Assembly: GCF_014636295.1 (NCBI RefSeq)
Contig: NZ_BMEC01000003.1
Coordinates: forward strand, 124,001 to 188,000
Length of the DNA stretch: 64,000 bases
Origin: Marivirga lumbricoides
GTDB taxonomy: Bacteria; Bacteroidota; Bacteroidia; Cytophagales; Cyclobacteriaceae
Reading direction: 5' to 3'
Below are positions 9,475 through 18,873 of the stretch, piece after piece; position 1 is the stretch's first letter; each line of letters starts with the position of its first letter. Under the pieces are notes generated by a model. That model ran no database searches. It saw only the letters and a list, made by a program, of their open reading frames with translations, and was not told the DNA's origin. The position numbers were made by a program, and so were the translations under genes.

Positions 9475-10395
9475 ATGGCAGGAATTTTTGATGAATTAAA
9501 ACAAAATTTTAAGCGACCTAACAATGCATTAAATCAGCTGATAATAATTAATGTAATTGTGTTTGTGGCATTAGGATTAATAAAAGTAATAGGGTCATTT
9601 ACTGATTTACATGGATTATATGCAATAATTGATGCACAATTTACTATTCCGCCTGATCTGGGAAGATTTATATATAGGCCCTGGACATTATTAACCTATG
9701 CATTTTCTCATGCTGGCTTTATGCATATACTATTTAATATGCTCGCACTTTACTGGTTCGGAATGCTCATATCTCAGTACCTTGGTAGTGCTAAATTGGT
9801 TAACCTGTATGTATTGGGCGCCTTGGCAGGAGGAGTAATCTTTATACTGGCATACAATCTTATTCCTTTACTGGCAGAAAGAACTACCAATGGAATGGTT
9901 GGAGCCTCCGCAGCAGTATTTGCTGTGGCAACGGCTGCTGCTACTTTATTGCCTGATTACAGGTTTCATTTGATTTTTATTGGTCCTGTTAAAATTAAAT
10001 ATATAGTTGCAGTTTATATCATTATGTCCATTTTAGGTTCTGCAGGAGCAAATGCAGGAGGTAACATTGCACATTTAGGAGGAGCAGGTATTGGTTTTCT
10101 TTATGTGAGAGGGCTTCAGGCAGGAAATGATTTTGGCTTATGGATTCAGAAGTTTCTGGAAGGGATCACCAATCTGTTTAAGTCTAAACCTAAAATTAGA
10201 GTGACCCACAGAAGTAACAAAACAAGTAGCAGTAGTTCCGCTAGAAATGCCTCAAAAGGTAATGGAAATAGCGCTAAATCGTCTGATGTGGCGCAGGAGG
10301 AAATAGATAGGATTCTTGATAAAATTTCGGAGAAGGGTTATGAGAGTTTGAGTAAAGATGAGAAGCAAAAGCTTTTCAATGCGAGTAAAAAATAA
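9475..10395 (+). CDS. rhomboid family protease with C-terminal cytoplasmic tail (second of pair)
   Basis: A 306-residue rhomboid. S145 in GASAAVFA and H200 in NIAHLGG form the expected dyad, and HAGFMHILFN (79-88) supplies the second-helix motif. After the last helix a serine-rich linker (about 240-270) leads to a short conserved-looking tail with the repeated acidic/basic pattern AQEEIDRILDKISEKGYESL, like the DUF6576 tail found on Bacteroidota rhomboids. The tail could be a cytosolic interaction element, which is inference. It is the last gene of the mutL run; a strong bidirectional terminator follows at once. Confidence 0.9.
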   Translation: MAGIFDELKQNFKRPNNALNQLIIINVIVFVALGLIKVIGSFTDLHGLYAIIDAQFTIPPDLGRFIYRPWTLLTYAFSHAGFMHILFNMLALYWFGMLISQYLGSAKLVNLYVLGALAGGVIFILAYNLIPLLAERTTNGMVGASAAVFAVATAAATLLPDYRFHLIFIGPVKIKYIVAVYIIMSILGSAGANAGGNIAHLGGAGIGFLYVRGLQAGNDFGLWIQKFLEGITNLFKSKPKIRVTHRSNKTSSSSSARNASKGNGNSAKSSDVAQEEIDRILDKISEKGYESLSKDEKQKLFNASKK

Positions 10396-10427
10396 AAGGC
10401 TTTTCATAACAGCATGAAAAGCCTTTT
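10394..10427. terminator. bidirectional intrinsic terminator between convergent genes
   Basis: A perfect 14-bp inverted repeat (AAAAGGCTTTTCAT / ATGAAAAGCCTTTT) with a 6-base loop lies between the second rhomboid gene and the convergent T9SS cargo gene. Flanking A and T runs suit termination in both directions. Confidence 0.9.
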
Positions 10428-10445
10428 AGTAGAGACTGGTTAACC

Positions 10446-11534
10446 TTATCTGACAGCTAGTCTAATATTTTCTACTATTCCGTTATACTCCAATTTTATG
10501 ATGAATATGCCATTCTGAATATTTTGGAAATTTAATTCATCAGAAACAGGGTCAAAATCGTGGTATGTTTTTACCAATTGGCCTGCAGTATCATAAATGT
10601 TGAGCGAGGTGATTTGTTGATTGAAATTATTAGTGGGGAGTTGTATCCTTACAGATTCCTGATGATTTGCAGGGTTAGGATATATTTTCACAGTTCCCTC
10701 AAACGTTTTATGAGTAGAGACTATTTCCGAATACTTATTAGAACCATCTATATCAACTGCATTTAATCTGTAGTAAAGAGTTCCGAAAGGAGCATCGAAA
10801 TCACGATAGTTATATAAAATATCAGAAAGGCTATTTCCTGTGCCTTCTATAATTGCTATCATATCGAAATTCATATCAGATGTTGCTCGTTCAATTTCAA
10901 AATGAGAAAAATTTTCTTCCTTCGCAGTTATCCAATCTAATTCTATAGTTTCACCTCTTTTGGAAATGGAAAAAGATTTTAATTCAATAGGTAAAATAGT
11001 ATAAACCATTTCTACTTCAGGTGGAATTTCTCCATCGGTTGGCTCATCACTATCACTATTTCCATTAACATAAAACTTACTGTTTTCACCTCTTTCTAAA
11101 CTGGCTCCTCCAGCTTCATTATAATCTCCTGCAACAGCTATAACACCATCATTGGATATATCTCCTCCAAAAAAAATGAAGGTTCCATTATTATTTAAGT
11201 CTCCATTTACATAGAGATAAGCACCTTCTTCAACAATTAATTCTGCCTCAGTACCAACAGTAAGATCTCCATCTATAACCAGAGAATCTCCGGTATTAAT
11301 AGTTAAAGTCATGCTGCCAAAAAGTGTTCTCCTGATGGATAAATCCCCCCACCTGGTTACACTGCCATCAACTACTAATTCCTGATCTACAGGGTTAGCT
11401 CCAGGGCTTGTGCCCTCAGACCATCCTGCATCATTTAACCAGTCCGTATATTGTTCTGCAAGTGAGGTGTTTTGACTCACACCTTTGGAGTATGAAAATG
11501 TTATGATCAGAAGAATAGTTATTACTTTTTTCAT
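10446..11534 (-). CDS. secreted protein with type A T9SS C-terminal sorting domain
   Basis: A 362-residue exported protein. A signal peptide ends near residue 20 (YSKGVSQ). Residues about 60-170 hold repeated short glycine/aspartate turns (GDL, GDLN, GGDISN, GDYN), suggesting a parallel beta-helix or repetitive beta fold. Residues about 185-270 look like a fibronectin-type III domain of the kind that often precedes sorting domains. From about residue 282, TVKIYPNPAN starts a type A T9SS sorting domain running to the C-terminus. It should be secreted by the Por machinery and attached at the surface. The specific function is unknown. It is monocistronic and converges on the rhomboid gene. Confidence 0.85.
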   Translation of the reverse strand: MKKVITILLIITFSYSKGVSQNTSLAEQYTDWLNDAGWSEGTSPGANPVDQELVVDGSVTRWGDLSIRRTLFGSMTLTINTGDSLVIDGDLTVGTEAELIVEEGAYLYVNGDLNNNGTFIFFGGDISNDGVIAVAGDYNEAGGASLERGENSKFYVNGNSDSDEPTDGEIPPEVEMVYTILPIELKSFSISKRGETIELDWITAKEENFSHFEIERATSDMNFDMIAIIEGTGNSLSDILYNYRDFDAPFGTLYYRLNAVDIDGSNKYSEIVSTHKTFEGTVKIYPNPANHQESVRIQLPTNNFNQQITSLNIYDTAGQLVKTYHDFDPVSDELNFQNIQNGIFIIKLEYNGIVENIRLAVR

Positions 11535-11700
11535 GTTGGTTCTAATTTTAATTGAATTATAAAGTTAGAACCCGCACTTAAGAATTTCTATAAAGAATGA
11601 ACTATAATAATACATGGGCGGTACTGCACCCGGAACTTATGAACTTAAAGAAATTGATAATGAACGTTGTAAAAAAAAGGATAAGTGGTTTACAGAGTTA

Positions 11701-12549
11701 CTATATCTGACCAATTACATACATCTGGTCCATGGTGGGATTTGCGCTGCCGCCTCGAGGCTCTAAAGTTACTGCAAACGCAGAAGGTTTATTAATGCTC
11801 TTCATTTTTAACAAACCTGTCATATCTCCACTTACATCAAAGACCCCCATATCAACTGGTTTTCCATCAACAATTGCCCAAAGTTGGTATTGGTAAGCAT
11901 CCTCATTGTAAGGCATTTTCTTTGCATTCAGGTACACTTCATTAGTGTTTTTATTCCAGTGAACAACAGCTTCTGCATCAGGAGATATATCCAGACCATC
12001 CATTAGCACATTTTCAATGCCGGGTTGGCGTAGAATATCTAAATTGCTGGCATATTGATCTGCCTGATTTTTTACAATATTGTATTGCTGGGCCAGGGTT
12101 TCGTTTTGTGAAATTAAAGAAAAAAGTCTATCCTCCGTTTCCAACCATTGGCCTCTATAATAAAATGATAATACTATACCTAAGATAGCAATAATACTTG
12201 CCGCAGCACTAATGTACTGGTAAAGAGATCGTTCTTTGACAGCTGGGCGGATTTCACTGGTAGAAGTATTCGCTTTTAGTGACTCTTCCACTTCTTTTTT
12301 TTCTTCAACAGGTGGCTGCTGAATCTCAATACCTAAATCTTGGAATAATTTATTTTTAGAAGAAACAGGGGGAGTAATGCTTCCTTTTTGGGCAAAGGCA
12401 ATTAAGGTGTCTTCTGCTTCAATAATAGCAATTCGTACTTCCTGATGTTGCTCTGCCATCTGTTGAACTTCATGTCTTTCCTGCTCAGTAAGCTGGTCTA
12501 AAACATAGGCTTCAATAATACCTGACGATATGTAGTTTTCAATATTCAC
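11701..12549 (-). CDS. anti-sigma factor, RskA-like C-terminal domain
   Basis: A 282-residue membrane-anchored anti-sigma factor. The N-terminal cytoplasmic part (1-60) starts IENYISSGIIEAYVLDQLT, as in RskA-type anti-sigma factors without a zinc HxxxCxxC motif. A transmembrane helix lies about 110-131, a short coiled segment follows, and residues about 185-282 form the extracytoplasmic RskA domain with the YQLWAIVDGKPVDMGVF signature. It should sequester the sigma factor encoded just upstream until an envelope signal triggers release. Its start codon overlaps the sigma factor stop (ATGA), indicating translational coupling. Confidence 0.9.
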   Translation of the reverse strand: MNIENYISSGIIEAYVLDQLTEQERHEVQQMAEQHQEVRIAIIEAEDTLIAFAQKGSITPPVSSKNKLFQDLGIEIQQPPVEEKKEVEESLKANTSTSEIRPAVKERSLYQYISAAASIIAILGIVLSFYYRGQWLETEDRLFSLISQNETLAQQYNIVKNQADQYASNLDILRQPGIENVLMDGLDISPDAEAVVHWNKNTNEVYLNAKKMPYNEDAYQYQLWAIVDGKPVDMGVFDVSGDMTGLLKMKSINKPSAFAVTLEPRGGSANPTMDQMYVIGQI

Positions 12550-13112
12550 AATAATAACGCTCTTAATTCACGCATAGCTGTCCTGGTCCGCGTTTTCACA
12601 GTTCCTAAAGGAATGTTGAATTCTTCGGCTATTTCAGTTTGCGTATACCCCTTAAAATACATTTGATCGATTACAAATCTCAATTCTTCCGGAAGTTGAT
12701 CAAGCACTTTTTCAAGGCCAATCCCATCTGTTGAAAGAGTATGCGAATTTGCATAATCAATTGTATGTACGTTATCTGAAACTAAATCGGTTTTCAATGT
12801 CTTTTTAATTTCCTTAGATCTTATTTTGTCTATGGAGGCATTCCGACTAATATTCACTAACCAGGTATAAAGTCTCCCTTTACCTGCATCATAGGCAGAG
12901 AAGTTATTCCAAACTTTCATGAATATATCATGAAGCACTTCTTGCGCTACCTCTTCGGATTTTACTATTCTAATAATTACACCAAAAAGTGCTGCACTAT
13001 AATTATCATATAAATATTCAAGTGCTGAAGGTTTTTTAGCCAATAGCTCTTGTATTAATACTTCTTCTGATATTTTTATTTTCGGGCTAATAATTTTTTG
13101 GTGTTTTTCCAA
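12546..13112 (-). CDS. ECF RNA polymerase sigma factor
   Basis: A 188-residue sigma-70 family protein with only regions 2 and 4. Region 2 (about 28-95) contains the VAQEVLHDIFMKVW core-binding helix and WLVNISRNASIDKIRS. Region 4 (about 130-185) has GYTQTEIAEEFNIPLGTVKT, the DNA-binding helix-turn-helix. It is closest in plan to SigK-type factors that pair with RskA anti-sigma factors, consistent with the overlapping next gene. The regulon cannot be inferred; the neighbouring T9SS cargo gene and lpdA are not evident targets. Confidence 0.92.
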   Translation of the reverse strand: MEKHQKIISPKIKISEEVLIQELLAKKPSALEYLYDNYSAALFGVIIRIVKSEEVAQEVLHDIFMKVWNNFSAYDAGKGRLYTWLVNISRNASIDKIRSKEIKKTLKTDLVSDNVHTIDYANSHTLSTDGIGLEKVLDQLPEELRFVIDQMYFKGYTQTEIAEEFNIPLGTVKTRTRTAMRELRALLL

Positions 13113-13147
13113 CGGTAAATAAAATAATATATGTTCAAATAAAAAAA

Positions 13148-13186
13148 CTGTTGAGCAGATACAATATAGATATCTTTTCTCAACAG
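13148..13186 (-). terminator. intrinsic terminator of lpdA
   Basis: Inverted repeat CTGTTGAG (13148-13155) and CTCAACAG (13179-13186), extended by A/T pairs, just downstream of the lpdA stop on the minus strand. A T run follows in that direction (the A run at 13141-13147), as for Rho-independent termination. Confidence 0.7.
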
Positions 13187-13205
13187 CTTTTTGTTTAAAA
13201 ATATA

Positions 13206-14600
13206 TTATAAATGTATTACTTCATCGTAAGCTGCAGCTGCCGCTTCCATCACTGCTTCACTCATGGTTGGGTGAGGATGTACGGTTTTAATAAGTTCGT
13301 GGCCAGTAGTCTCCAGTTTTCTTATAGCAACAATTTCAGCAATCATTTCAGTTACATTGTTTCCGATCATGTGTGCACCGAGTAATTCTCCGTATTTTGC
13401 ATCAAAAATTAATTTCACAAAACCATCTTTTGCCCCGGCAGCACTTGCTTTACCTGATGCTGAGAAAGGGAATTTCCCTACTTTAAGCTCATAACCTGCT
13501 TCTTTGGCTGCTTTCTCAGTATAGCCAACAGAAGCCACTTCAGGGCTGCAATAAGTACAACCCGGTATGTTTCCGTAATCCAATGGTTGCGGATTTTCAC
13601 CTGCTATTTTTTCCACACAGATAATTCCTTCTGCTGAAGCCACATGAGCAAGAGCAGGGCCATGAACAATATCTCCGATAGCGTAAACACCTTCAACATT
13701 GGTTTTGTAGAAATCGTCCACCAGGATTTTACCTTTTTCTGTTGCAACTCCAACGTCTTCAAGGCCTATTCCTGTAATATTAGTGGCCACACCAACAGCT
13801 GAAAGTACTATTTCTGCTTCTAATTGTTCTTCCCCTTTGGCAGTTTTAACCGTAACTTTACAATTTTTACCTTTTGTATCCACATTAGTTACTTCCGAGC
13901 TGGTCATTATTTTAATACCTGCTTTCTTGTAATTTTTCTCTAATGCTTTAGAAACTTCTTCATCTTCTACCGGAACAATTCTATCAAGGTACTCAACAAT
14001 AGTTACTTCAGTGCCGATAGAATTATATAGATAAGCAAACTCTACACCTATAGCTCCTGAACCTACTACTACCATAGACTTAGGTTGTTTTTCTAAAGAC
14101 ATAGCTTTTCTGTACTCAATTATTTTCTTGCCATCGATTTTCAGGTTTGGTAATTCTTTTGCTTTTCCGCCTGTGGCAATAATGATATGGTCAGCGCTGT
14201 AGTCGGTTTTTTTACCGTCTTTATCTTCTACCTCTACTTTTTTTCCAGCTTTAAGCCTTCCATAACCCATGATTACATCGATCTTGTTCTTTTTCATTAA
14301 GAACTGTACACCTTTGCTCATGCCTTCGGCCACTCCCCGGCTTCTTTTAATCATAGCTGGAAAATCTACAGAAGCTTCTTTAACATCAATACCATAATCC
14401 TTTGCATGGGAGATGTATTCGAAAACATTGGCACTTTTTAATAATGCCTTGGTAGGGATACATCCCCAGTTCAGACAGATCCCGCCTAAACTTTCTTTTT
14501 CTATTACTGCTACCTTCTTGCCCAATTGAGCCGCCCTAATGGCAGCTACATAGCCCCCAGGACCAGTGCCAACAACAATAACATCGTATTTTGAAGCCAT
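13206..14600 (-). CDS. lpdA: dihydrolipoyl dehydrogenase (E3)
   Basis: A 464-residue flavoprotein that reoxidises dihydrolipoamide in 2-oxoacid dehydrogenase complexes using NAD+. The FAD-binding GTGPGGY is at 11-17, the redox disulfide in GGICLNWGCIPTK is C42/C47, and the NAD site GSGAIGVEF lies near 184. The C-terminal HPHPTMSE supplies the catalytic H443-E448 pair. Length is normal. No E1 or E2 gene is in the window, so it may serve pyruvate and 2-oxoglutarate dehydrogenase complexes or the glycine cleavage system. It is monocistronic with its own terminator and a candidate -7 element at 14640-14647. Confidence 0.97.
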   Translation of the reverse strand: MASKYDVIVVGTGPGGYVAAIRAAQLGKKVAVIEKESLGGICLNWGCIPTKALLKSANVFEYISHAKDYGIDVKEASVDFPAMIKRSRGVAEGMSKGVQFLMKKNKIDVIMGYGRLKAGKKVEVEDKDGKKTDYSADHIIIATGGKAKELPNLKIDGKKIIEYRKAMSLEKQPKSMVVVGSGAIGVEFAYLYNSIGTEVTIVEYLDRIVPVEDEEVSKALEKNYKKAGIKIMTSSEVTNVDTKGKNCKVTVKTAKGEEQLEAEIVLSAVGVATNITGIGLEDVGVATEKGKILVDDFYKTNVEGVYAIGDIVHGPALAHVASAEGIICVEKIAGENPQPLDYGNIPGCTYCSPEVASVGYTEKAAKEAGYELKVGKFPFSASGKASAAGAKDGFVKLIFDAKYGELLGAHMIGNNVTEMIAEIVAIRKLETTGHELIKTVHPHPTMSEAVMEAAAAAYDEVIHL

Positions 14601-14639
14601 ATTTATATTTTTAGTTTATAAGTACTTGTTTATCGTTCG

Positions 14640-14647
14640 CAAATTTA
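14640..14647 (-). promoter_or_regulatory. candidate -7 promoter element for lpdA
   Basis: The minus strand reads TAAATTTG, an exact match to the Bacteroidetes TAnnTTTG element, about 40 bases upstream of the lpdA ATG. No TTG -33 box is seen at the standard spacing. Confidence 0.4.
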
Positions 14648-14659
14648 AAGGATTTGCCC

Positions 14660-15871
14660 CTAGAAAAAAATTTTAGCCTCTTTAGGATTGGTAATACTTC
14701 TTTGGTGCCATCTCTCCACGTTTTGATAAGTTCGCATCACATTATAAAGTACAATGCCTCCTGCTAAAAAGATCATACAATATTTTAAAGGCTTTTTCAG
14801 GCTAATAAATTGTAAGGAGCTTACTGAGAGCAATAAATAAATAAATAGTGGGAGTAAGGGAGCGAAAAATCGATCCATACTTTCCACTTCAATCAATGGC
14901 ATGCAGCTGAGTAATATGATATAGGTGATAAAGAGGATCAGAGGTAGAAAATTGCTTTTCTTAATGATGATAAAAATTAGCACACTGAGGGAGCATATAA
15001 AAAAGAGAGGTGAAAGCTGTGGTGCTAATTGCGTAGGAAAAAGGCTATTAAATAATGTCAATAATAAATGATAAAGGTTTATGAAAAAACCGTTTAAAAA
15101 ATGAATCTCCACCTCAGAATCTGTGGAGGAGGCATCTTTTAGCAGTGAGAAATTCCACAAAATGTTAGGGAGCACCGACATCACAATCCCCATTCCAGTA
15201 AAGAGTATTTCCTTAAATTTCTTTCGTGGCAAAAATAGTAACACTTCATAGAGACTGAGGCCAACCATCATAAATATGCCTGCATTTCTCTGTAGACACA
15301 TACAGCTAAATAGCACAACCCAACATATAAAAGAAATAAGGTTTCTTTTTCTTTTCCATAAGAGATAGTAGTAGAGTCCGCTAAAAAGGAAAAGGGTAAA
15401 TAATATTTCTGTCCAAAAAAAAGAAGCTATCAAGTAAGGGAACAAGCTTATGCAAAATAAGGATAAAGTAATAAGCGCTAATTTCCCAGAGCTGCTTACT
15501 TCCTTTAAAAACAGGTAAATAAAAATAAGAGCTAAGTTGAAAAAAGCTATGTGGGCAAAATAAAAGCTGCTTTCACTAGTGAATAAGCTCAGGATAACAG
15601 GAAACAAGGGAGGCCAGTAGATATAACTTCCACCATCAGCACTTACCAATGTGTAATTTTCCTGAAAGCTTCTTGAAGCAGCCCAGTATTGGAAAGAATC
15701 GGATGTCCATATCAGTCCACCACTTGTGCAATACACTAAAATAGTTGAAGCTATTACTAATATCAATAGTAGAAAACTTACTTCATTTATTCTTGATAGA
15801 TTAGAATACTGAAATAGAGCCTTTGAGCTTGTATTTAGTTCAATTTTATGGATAAGTTTCTTAATTTGCAT
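14660..15871 (-). CDS. multi-pass membrane protein, possible GT-C glycosyltransferase
   Basis: A 403-residue protein with about ten hydrophobic segments. The first extracytoplasmic loop contains SDSFQYWAASRSF and, further on, YWPPLFPVIL, which resemble the acidic loop and PPLxPLLL element of GT39/ArnT-like GT-C enzymes that use polyprenyl-linked sugars. No soluble domain is present, and the protein is shorter than typical ArnT/PMT enzymes. I therefore give only a fold-level suggestion. It is divergent from fabG with about 40 bases between starts and lies 60 bases upstream of lpdA, separated by that gene's candidate promoter. Confidence 0.6.
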   Translation of the reverse strand: MQIKKLIHKIELNTSSKALFQYSNLSRINEVSFLLLILVIASTILVYCTSGGLIWTSDSFQYWAASRSFQENYTLVSADGGSYIYWPPLFPVILSLFTSESSFYFAHIAFFNLALIFIYLFLKEVSSSGKLALITLSLFCISLFPYLIASFFWTEILFTLFLFSGLYYYLLWKRKRNLISFICWVVLFSCMCLQRNAGIFMMVGLSLYEVLLFLPRKKFKEILFTGMGIVMSVLPNILWNFSLLKDASSTDSEVEIHFLNGFFINLYHLLLTLFNSLFPTQLAPQLSPLFFICSLSVLIFIIIKKSNFLPLILFITYIILLSCMPLIEVESMDRFFAPLLPLFIYLLLSVSSLQFISLKKPLKYCMIFLAGGIVLYNVMRTYQNVERWHQRSITNPKEAKIFF

Positions 15872-15913
15872 TCGAAATGTAATTTTAAGCCATTAATCGA
15901 CTAAAAACCAAAC

Positions 15914-16663
15914 ATGACTAAATTATTAGAAGGAAAAACAGCACTAATTACCGGAGCATCAAAAGGAATTGGGAAGGCTATAGCAGAAAAATATGCGCAA
16001 CAAGGAGCTAATGTAGCTTTTACATATCTTTCAAGCGTGGAAAAAGGAGAAGCACTTGAAAAGGAGTTAGCTAAATTTGGTGTGAAAGTAAAAGGATATC
16101 GTTCCGATGCCTCAGATTTTTCCGCTGCAGAAAAGCTAATTAATGATGTGGTAGCCGATTTTGGTGCCTTAGACATTCTTATTAATAATGCTGGTATTAC
16201 TAAAGATAACCTCCTGATGAGAATGAGTGAAGAAATGTGGGATGATGTGATCAATATCAACTTAAAGTCTTGCTTCAACACAGTGAAGGCTGCAACGAGA
16301 ACTTTTATGAAACAAAAAAGTGGCTCTATTATTAATATGACCTCTGTTGTAGGGGTAAAAGGGAATGCAGGTCAGGCGAATTACTCTGCATCAAAGGCCG
16401 GAATAATCGGTTTTACGAAATCCGTGGCCCTGGAATTAGGTTCAAGAAATATTCGCTCCAATGCGATTGCTCCAGGGTTTATTGAAACAGAAATGACAGA
16501 TGCATTGGATGAAAAGACTGTACAAGGTTGGCGCGATGCAATACCTCTAAAAAGAGGAGGGAAGCCTGAAGACGTAGCTGAGGCTTGTGTATTCTTAGGG
16601 TGCGACATGTCATCTTACATTACAGGTCAGGTAATTCATGTAGATGGCGGAATGCTTACCTAA
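15914..16663 (+). CDS. fabG: 3-oxoacyl-[acyl-carrier-protein] reductase FabG
   Basis: A 249-residue short-chain dehydrogenase that reduces 3-oxoacyl-ACP with NADPH in fatty acid elongation. The cofactor motif TGASKGIG is at 13-20 and NNAGI at 91-95; the catalytic tetrad is N116, S144, Y157 and K161 (YSASK). The ending GQVIHVDGGML is typical of FabG. Length is standard. It stands apart from other fab genes but is the only clear fatty acid elongation enzyme here. A terminator follows immediately, so it is probably transcribed alone. Confidence 0.93.
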   Translation: MTKLLEGKTALITGASKGIGKAIAEKYAQQGANVAFTYLSSVEKGEALEKELAKFGVKVKGYRSDASDFSAAEKLINDVVADFGALDILINNAGITKDNLLMRMSEEMWDDVININLKSCFNTVKAATRTFMKQKSGSIINMTSVVGVKGNAGQANYSASKAGIIGFTKSVALELGSRNIRSNAIAPGFIETEMTDALDEKTVQGWRDAIPLKRGGKPEDVAEACVFLGCDMSSYITGQVIHVDGGMLT

Positions 16664-16681
16664 CTTATACAATATTTTAAG

Positions 16682-16712
16682 AAACACTCCGTAATAATGT
16701 TGCGGAGTGTTT
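16682..16712 (+). terminator. intrinsic terminator after fabG
   Basis: A perfect 10-bp stem (AAACACTCCG / CGGAGTGTTT) with an 11-base loop, followed by TTGTTAT, 18 bases after the fabG stop. Confidence 0.8.
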
Positions 16713-16800
16713 TGTTATATAGTCCTTTTTCAAAACCAATGGATTTGGGCGCATTCAATCTTATTAATTACCTGTTTCATTTAAGCTTCTAAAAGTATTT

Positions 16801-18873
16801 ATGCTCAGTTCAGCATTATCGTCTTATTGGATTATTGTATGTTTGCTAATTGGGCTGGCTTATTCCTACTTTCTCTATTCTTATGGAGCTAAGCCGTGGA
16901 GTAAAGTATGGAATCGAGTTTTATTTGTACTTAGGTTTTTAGTCATTACCACAATTGCCTATCTTTTCCTCGAACCTTTTTTAAGCACAAGGGTTTCTTC
17001 AGCAGAATCTTCTAAAATAGTGTTTTTATGGGATGATTCCCAGTCCCTTACAGGCAGCCTAAAAGATGGAGAAGTGCAGCAGTTATGGAGAGCCATTAAT
17101 GATATAGCTCAGCAGCTTCAAAGTGAAAAGTCAGTAGAGGTCGAAATTCTTAATTTAAATGGTGATTTAATTTCAGGAGAGGATTCTGTACTTCGGGCAG
17201 CAACAGTAACTCCTATCGATCCTGCGCTAAAACAAATTTCACAACGCTATGAGACTAACCTCATATCTGAGGTGGTGCTGTTTTCAGATGGTATTTATAA
17301 TAGAGGCATATCGCCAGAGTACTTTTCCTATCCCTTTAAAGTAAGTACTGTAGGGATTGGCGATACGGTGGAAAAGAAAGATGTAGAGCTGAAAAGCCTG
17401 AATTATAATAAAGTGTCCTATGAAGGAAACAGATTCCCTATAGTGGCAGAAATTGTTCAAAATGGATGGGATGGGAAATCAACTACCGTAGCTATATATA
17501 ATAATGGAAAGCTGATTGATAGTAGGACGCTCAACTTCCAATCCGATGCTTCGGTACAGTCAGTGGAATTTTTGCTCGATGCTTCAAAAAAAGGATTTCA
17601 ATCTTACAGTGTGAAGGTTAATCCTTTTGAAGAGGAATACAATAAAAACAATAATCAGCAGACAGCCTATATTAATGTTGTAGAAGGGAAAAAGAAAATC
17701 TTATTATTAGCTGGTGCTCCCCATCCTGACATTAAGGCTTTACAAAAATCGATTGAGCAAAATGAAAACTATGAGTTTTATGTTGCTGTAGAGGGCTTAT
17801 CGGAATACGAGGAGCAGGAATATGATCTTGCAATTTTATTTCACCTGCCTAATGAAAAAGCTTCCTTTACAAAAGAGATAAACCAGTTGGCGCAAAAAAG
17901 TACTCCACTATGGTTTGTTACTGGCTTCGGCATGAATATTAGTCGCTTAAATGCTATCAATAAATCTCTTCAACTACTGCCATGGTCAGACACTGATGAA
18001 GCAGGCGCCTACATTAATCCTGACTTCGATAATTTTGATTTAACCAGCGAACAAAAAAATCAGCTTAGAAATCTGCCTCCCGTTAATGTGCCATTTGGCG
18101 ATTTTCAAATGACGCCACGCTCTGTGGGGCTGTTTTTTAAACAGATCGGATCAGTTAAAACAGATAATCCGATTTTTGTATTTTACTCTGATGAAGAGAG
18201 CAAGCAAGCTACTTTATTGATGGAAGGTTTCTGGAAGTGGAGACTGGTAGAACATTTAAACACTGGTTCTTTTGAGTTTTTTGATGAATGGGTAAGTAAA
18301 TCTGTTAGGTACTTAACTGCAAATAATGAAAAAGATCAATTTAAGCTTTACCCTTCAAAAGAAGAGTTTTCAAATACCGATCAGGTAGTCTTTAAAGTGG
18401 AATTATATAACCAGGTGTATGATAGGGTTTATGGAAATGAAATAAATCTAAAAATAGAAAATGAAAGGGATAGCGCTTTTAACTATCAATTTACACCTGA
18501 CCGCGTACAACCGGACTTTATTTTAGGCACCCTGCCTTCAGGAGTTTACAGGTACACTGGTAGCACGCAAATCAACGAAAAGAAACATGAAAATTCAGGG
18601 CAGTTTATAGTGCGAGACTTTGAGATAGAACAACAGAATTTAGTGGCTGATTTTGAATTGCTTAAAAGAGTGGCAGCAAAAAATGATGGAGAGTTTTTTC
18701 TTGCCTCCCGGTCGGAACAACTTTTAAATTATTTAAATGCAAAGACGTATCCTGAAATTATAACTGGTGACATTCAAAAGAAACCACTTACAGAAAATTA
18801 CTGGCTATACTTATTGATATTTTTACTTTTGTTTTCAGAATGGTTTATCCGGAGATATCATGGCTCTTATTGA
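16801..18873 (+). CDS. membrane-anchored VWA-like domain protein
   Basis: A 690-residue protein with two N-terminal membrane helices (about 8-27 and 40-60) and a C-terminal one (about 664-681). A von Willebrand A-like fold starts near residue 72: DDSQS at 78-82 fits the DxSxS metal site and VVLFSDGIYNRG fits the SDGxxN strand that follows. The long periplasmic region after it may include a glutamine-amidotransferase-like and an Ig-like domain. The plan resembles membrane VWA proteins near Bat or MoxR genes in Bacteroidota, but no MoxR ATPase is nearby. Role unknown; metal-dependent binding to an envelope partner is an inference. Confidence 0.7.
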   Translation: MLSSALSSYWIIVCLLIGLAYSYFLYSYGAKPWSKVWNRVLFVLRFLVITTIAYLFLEPFLSTRVSSAESSKIVFLWDDSQSLTGSLKDGEVQQLWRAINDIAQQLQSEKSVEVEILNLNGDLISGEDSVLRAATVTPIDPALKQISQRYETNLISEVVLFSDGIYNRGISPEYFSYPFKVSTVGIGDTVEKKDVELKSLNYNKVSYEGNRFPIVAEIVQNGWDGKSTTVAIYNNGKLIDSRTLNFQSDASVQSVEFLLDASKKGFQSYSVKVNPFEEEYNKNNNQQTAYINVVEGKKKILLLAGAPHPDIKALQKSIEQNENYEFYVAVEGLSEYEEQEYDLAILFHLPNEKASFTKEINQLAQKSTPLWFVTGFGMNISRLNAINKSLQLLPWSDTDEAGAYINPDFDNFDLTSEQKNQLRNLPPVNVPFGDFQMTPRSVGLFFKQIGSVKTDNPIFVFYSDEESKQATLLMEGFWKWRLVEHLNTGSFEFFDEWVSKSVRYLTANNEKDQFKLYPSKEEFSNTDQVVFKVELYNQVYDRVYGNEINLKIENERDSAFNYQFTPDRVQPDFILGTLPSGVYRYTGSTQINEKKHENSGQFIVRDFEIEQQNLVADFELLKRVAAKNDGEFFLASRSEQLLNYLNAKTYPEIITGDIQKKPLTENYWLYLLIFLLLFSEWFIRRYHGSY

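Noticed and set aside
15901-16281. 126-codon open frame opposite fabG
   Set aside because: Fully antisense to fabG and low-complexity in composition, so it is a shadow of the real gene.
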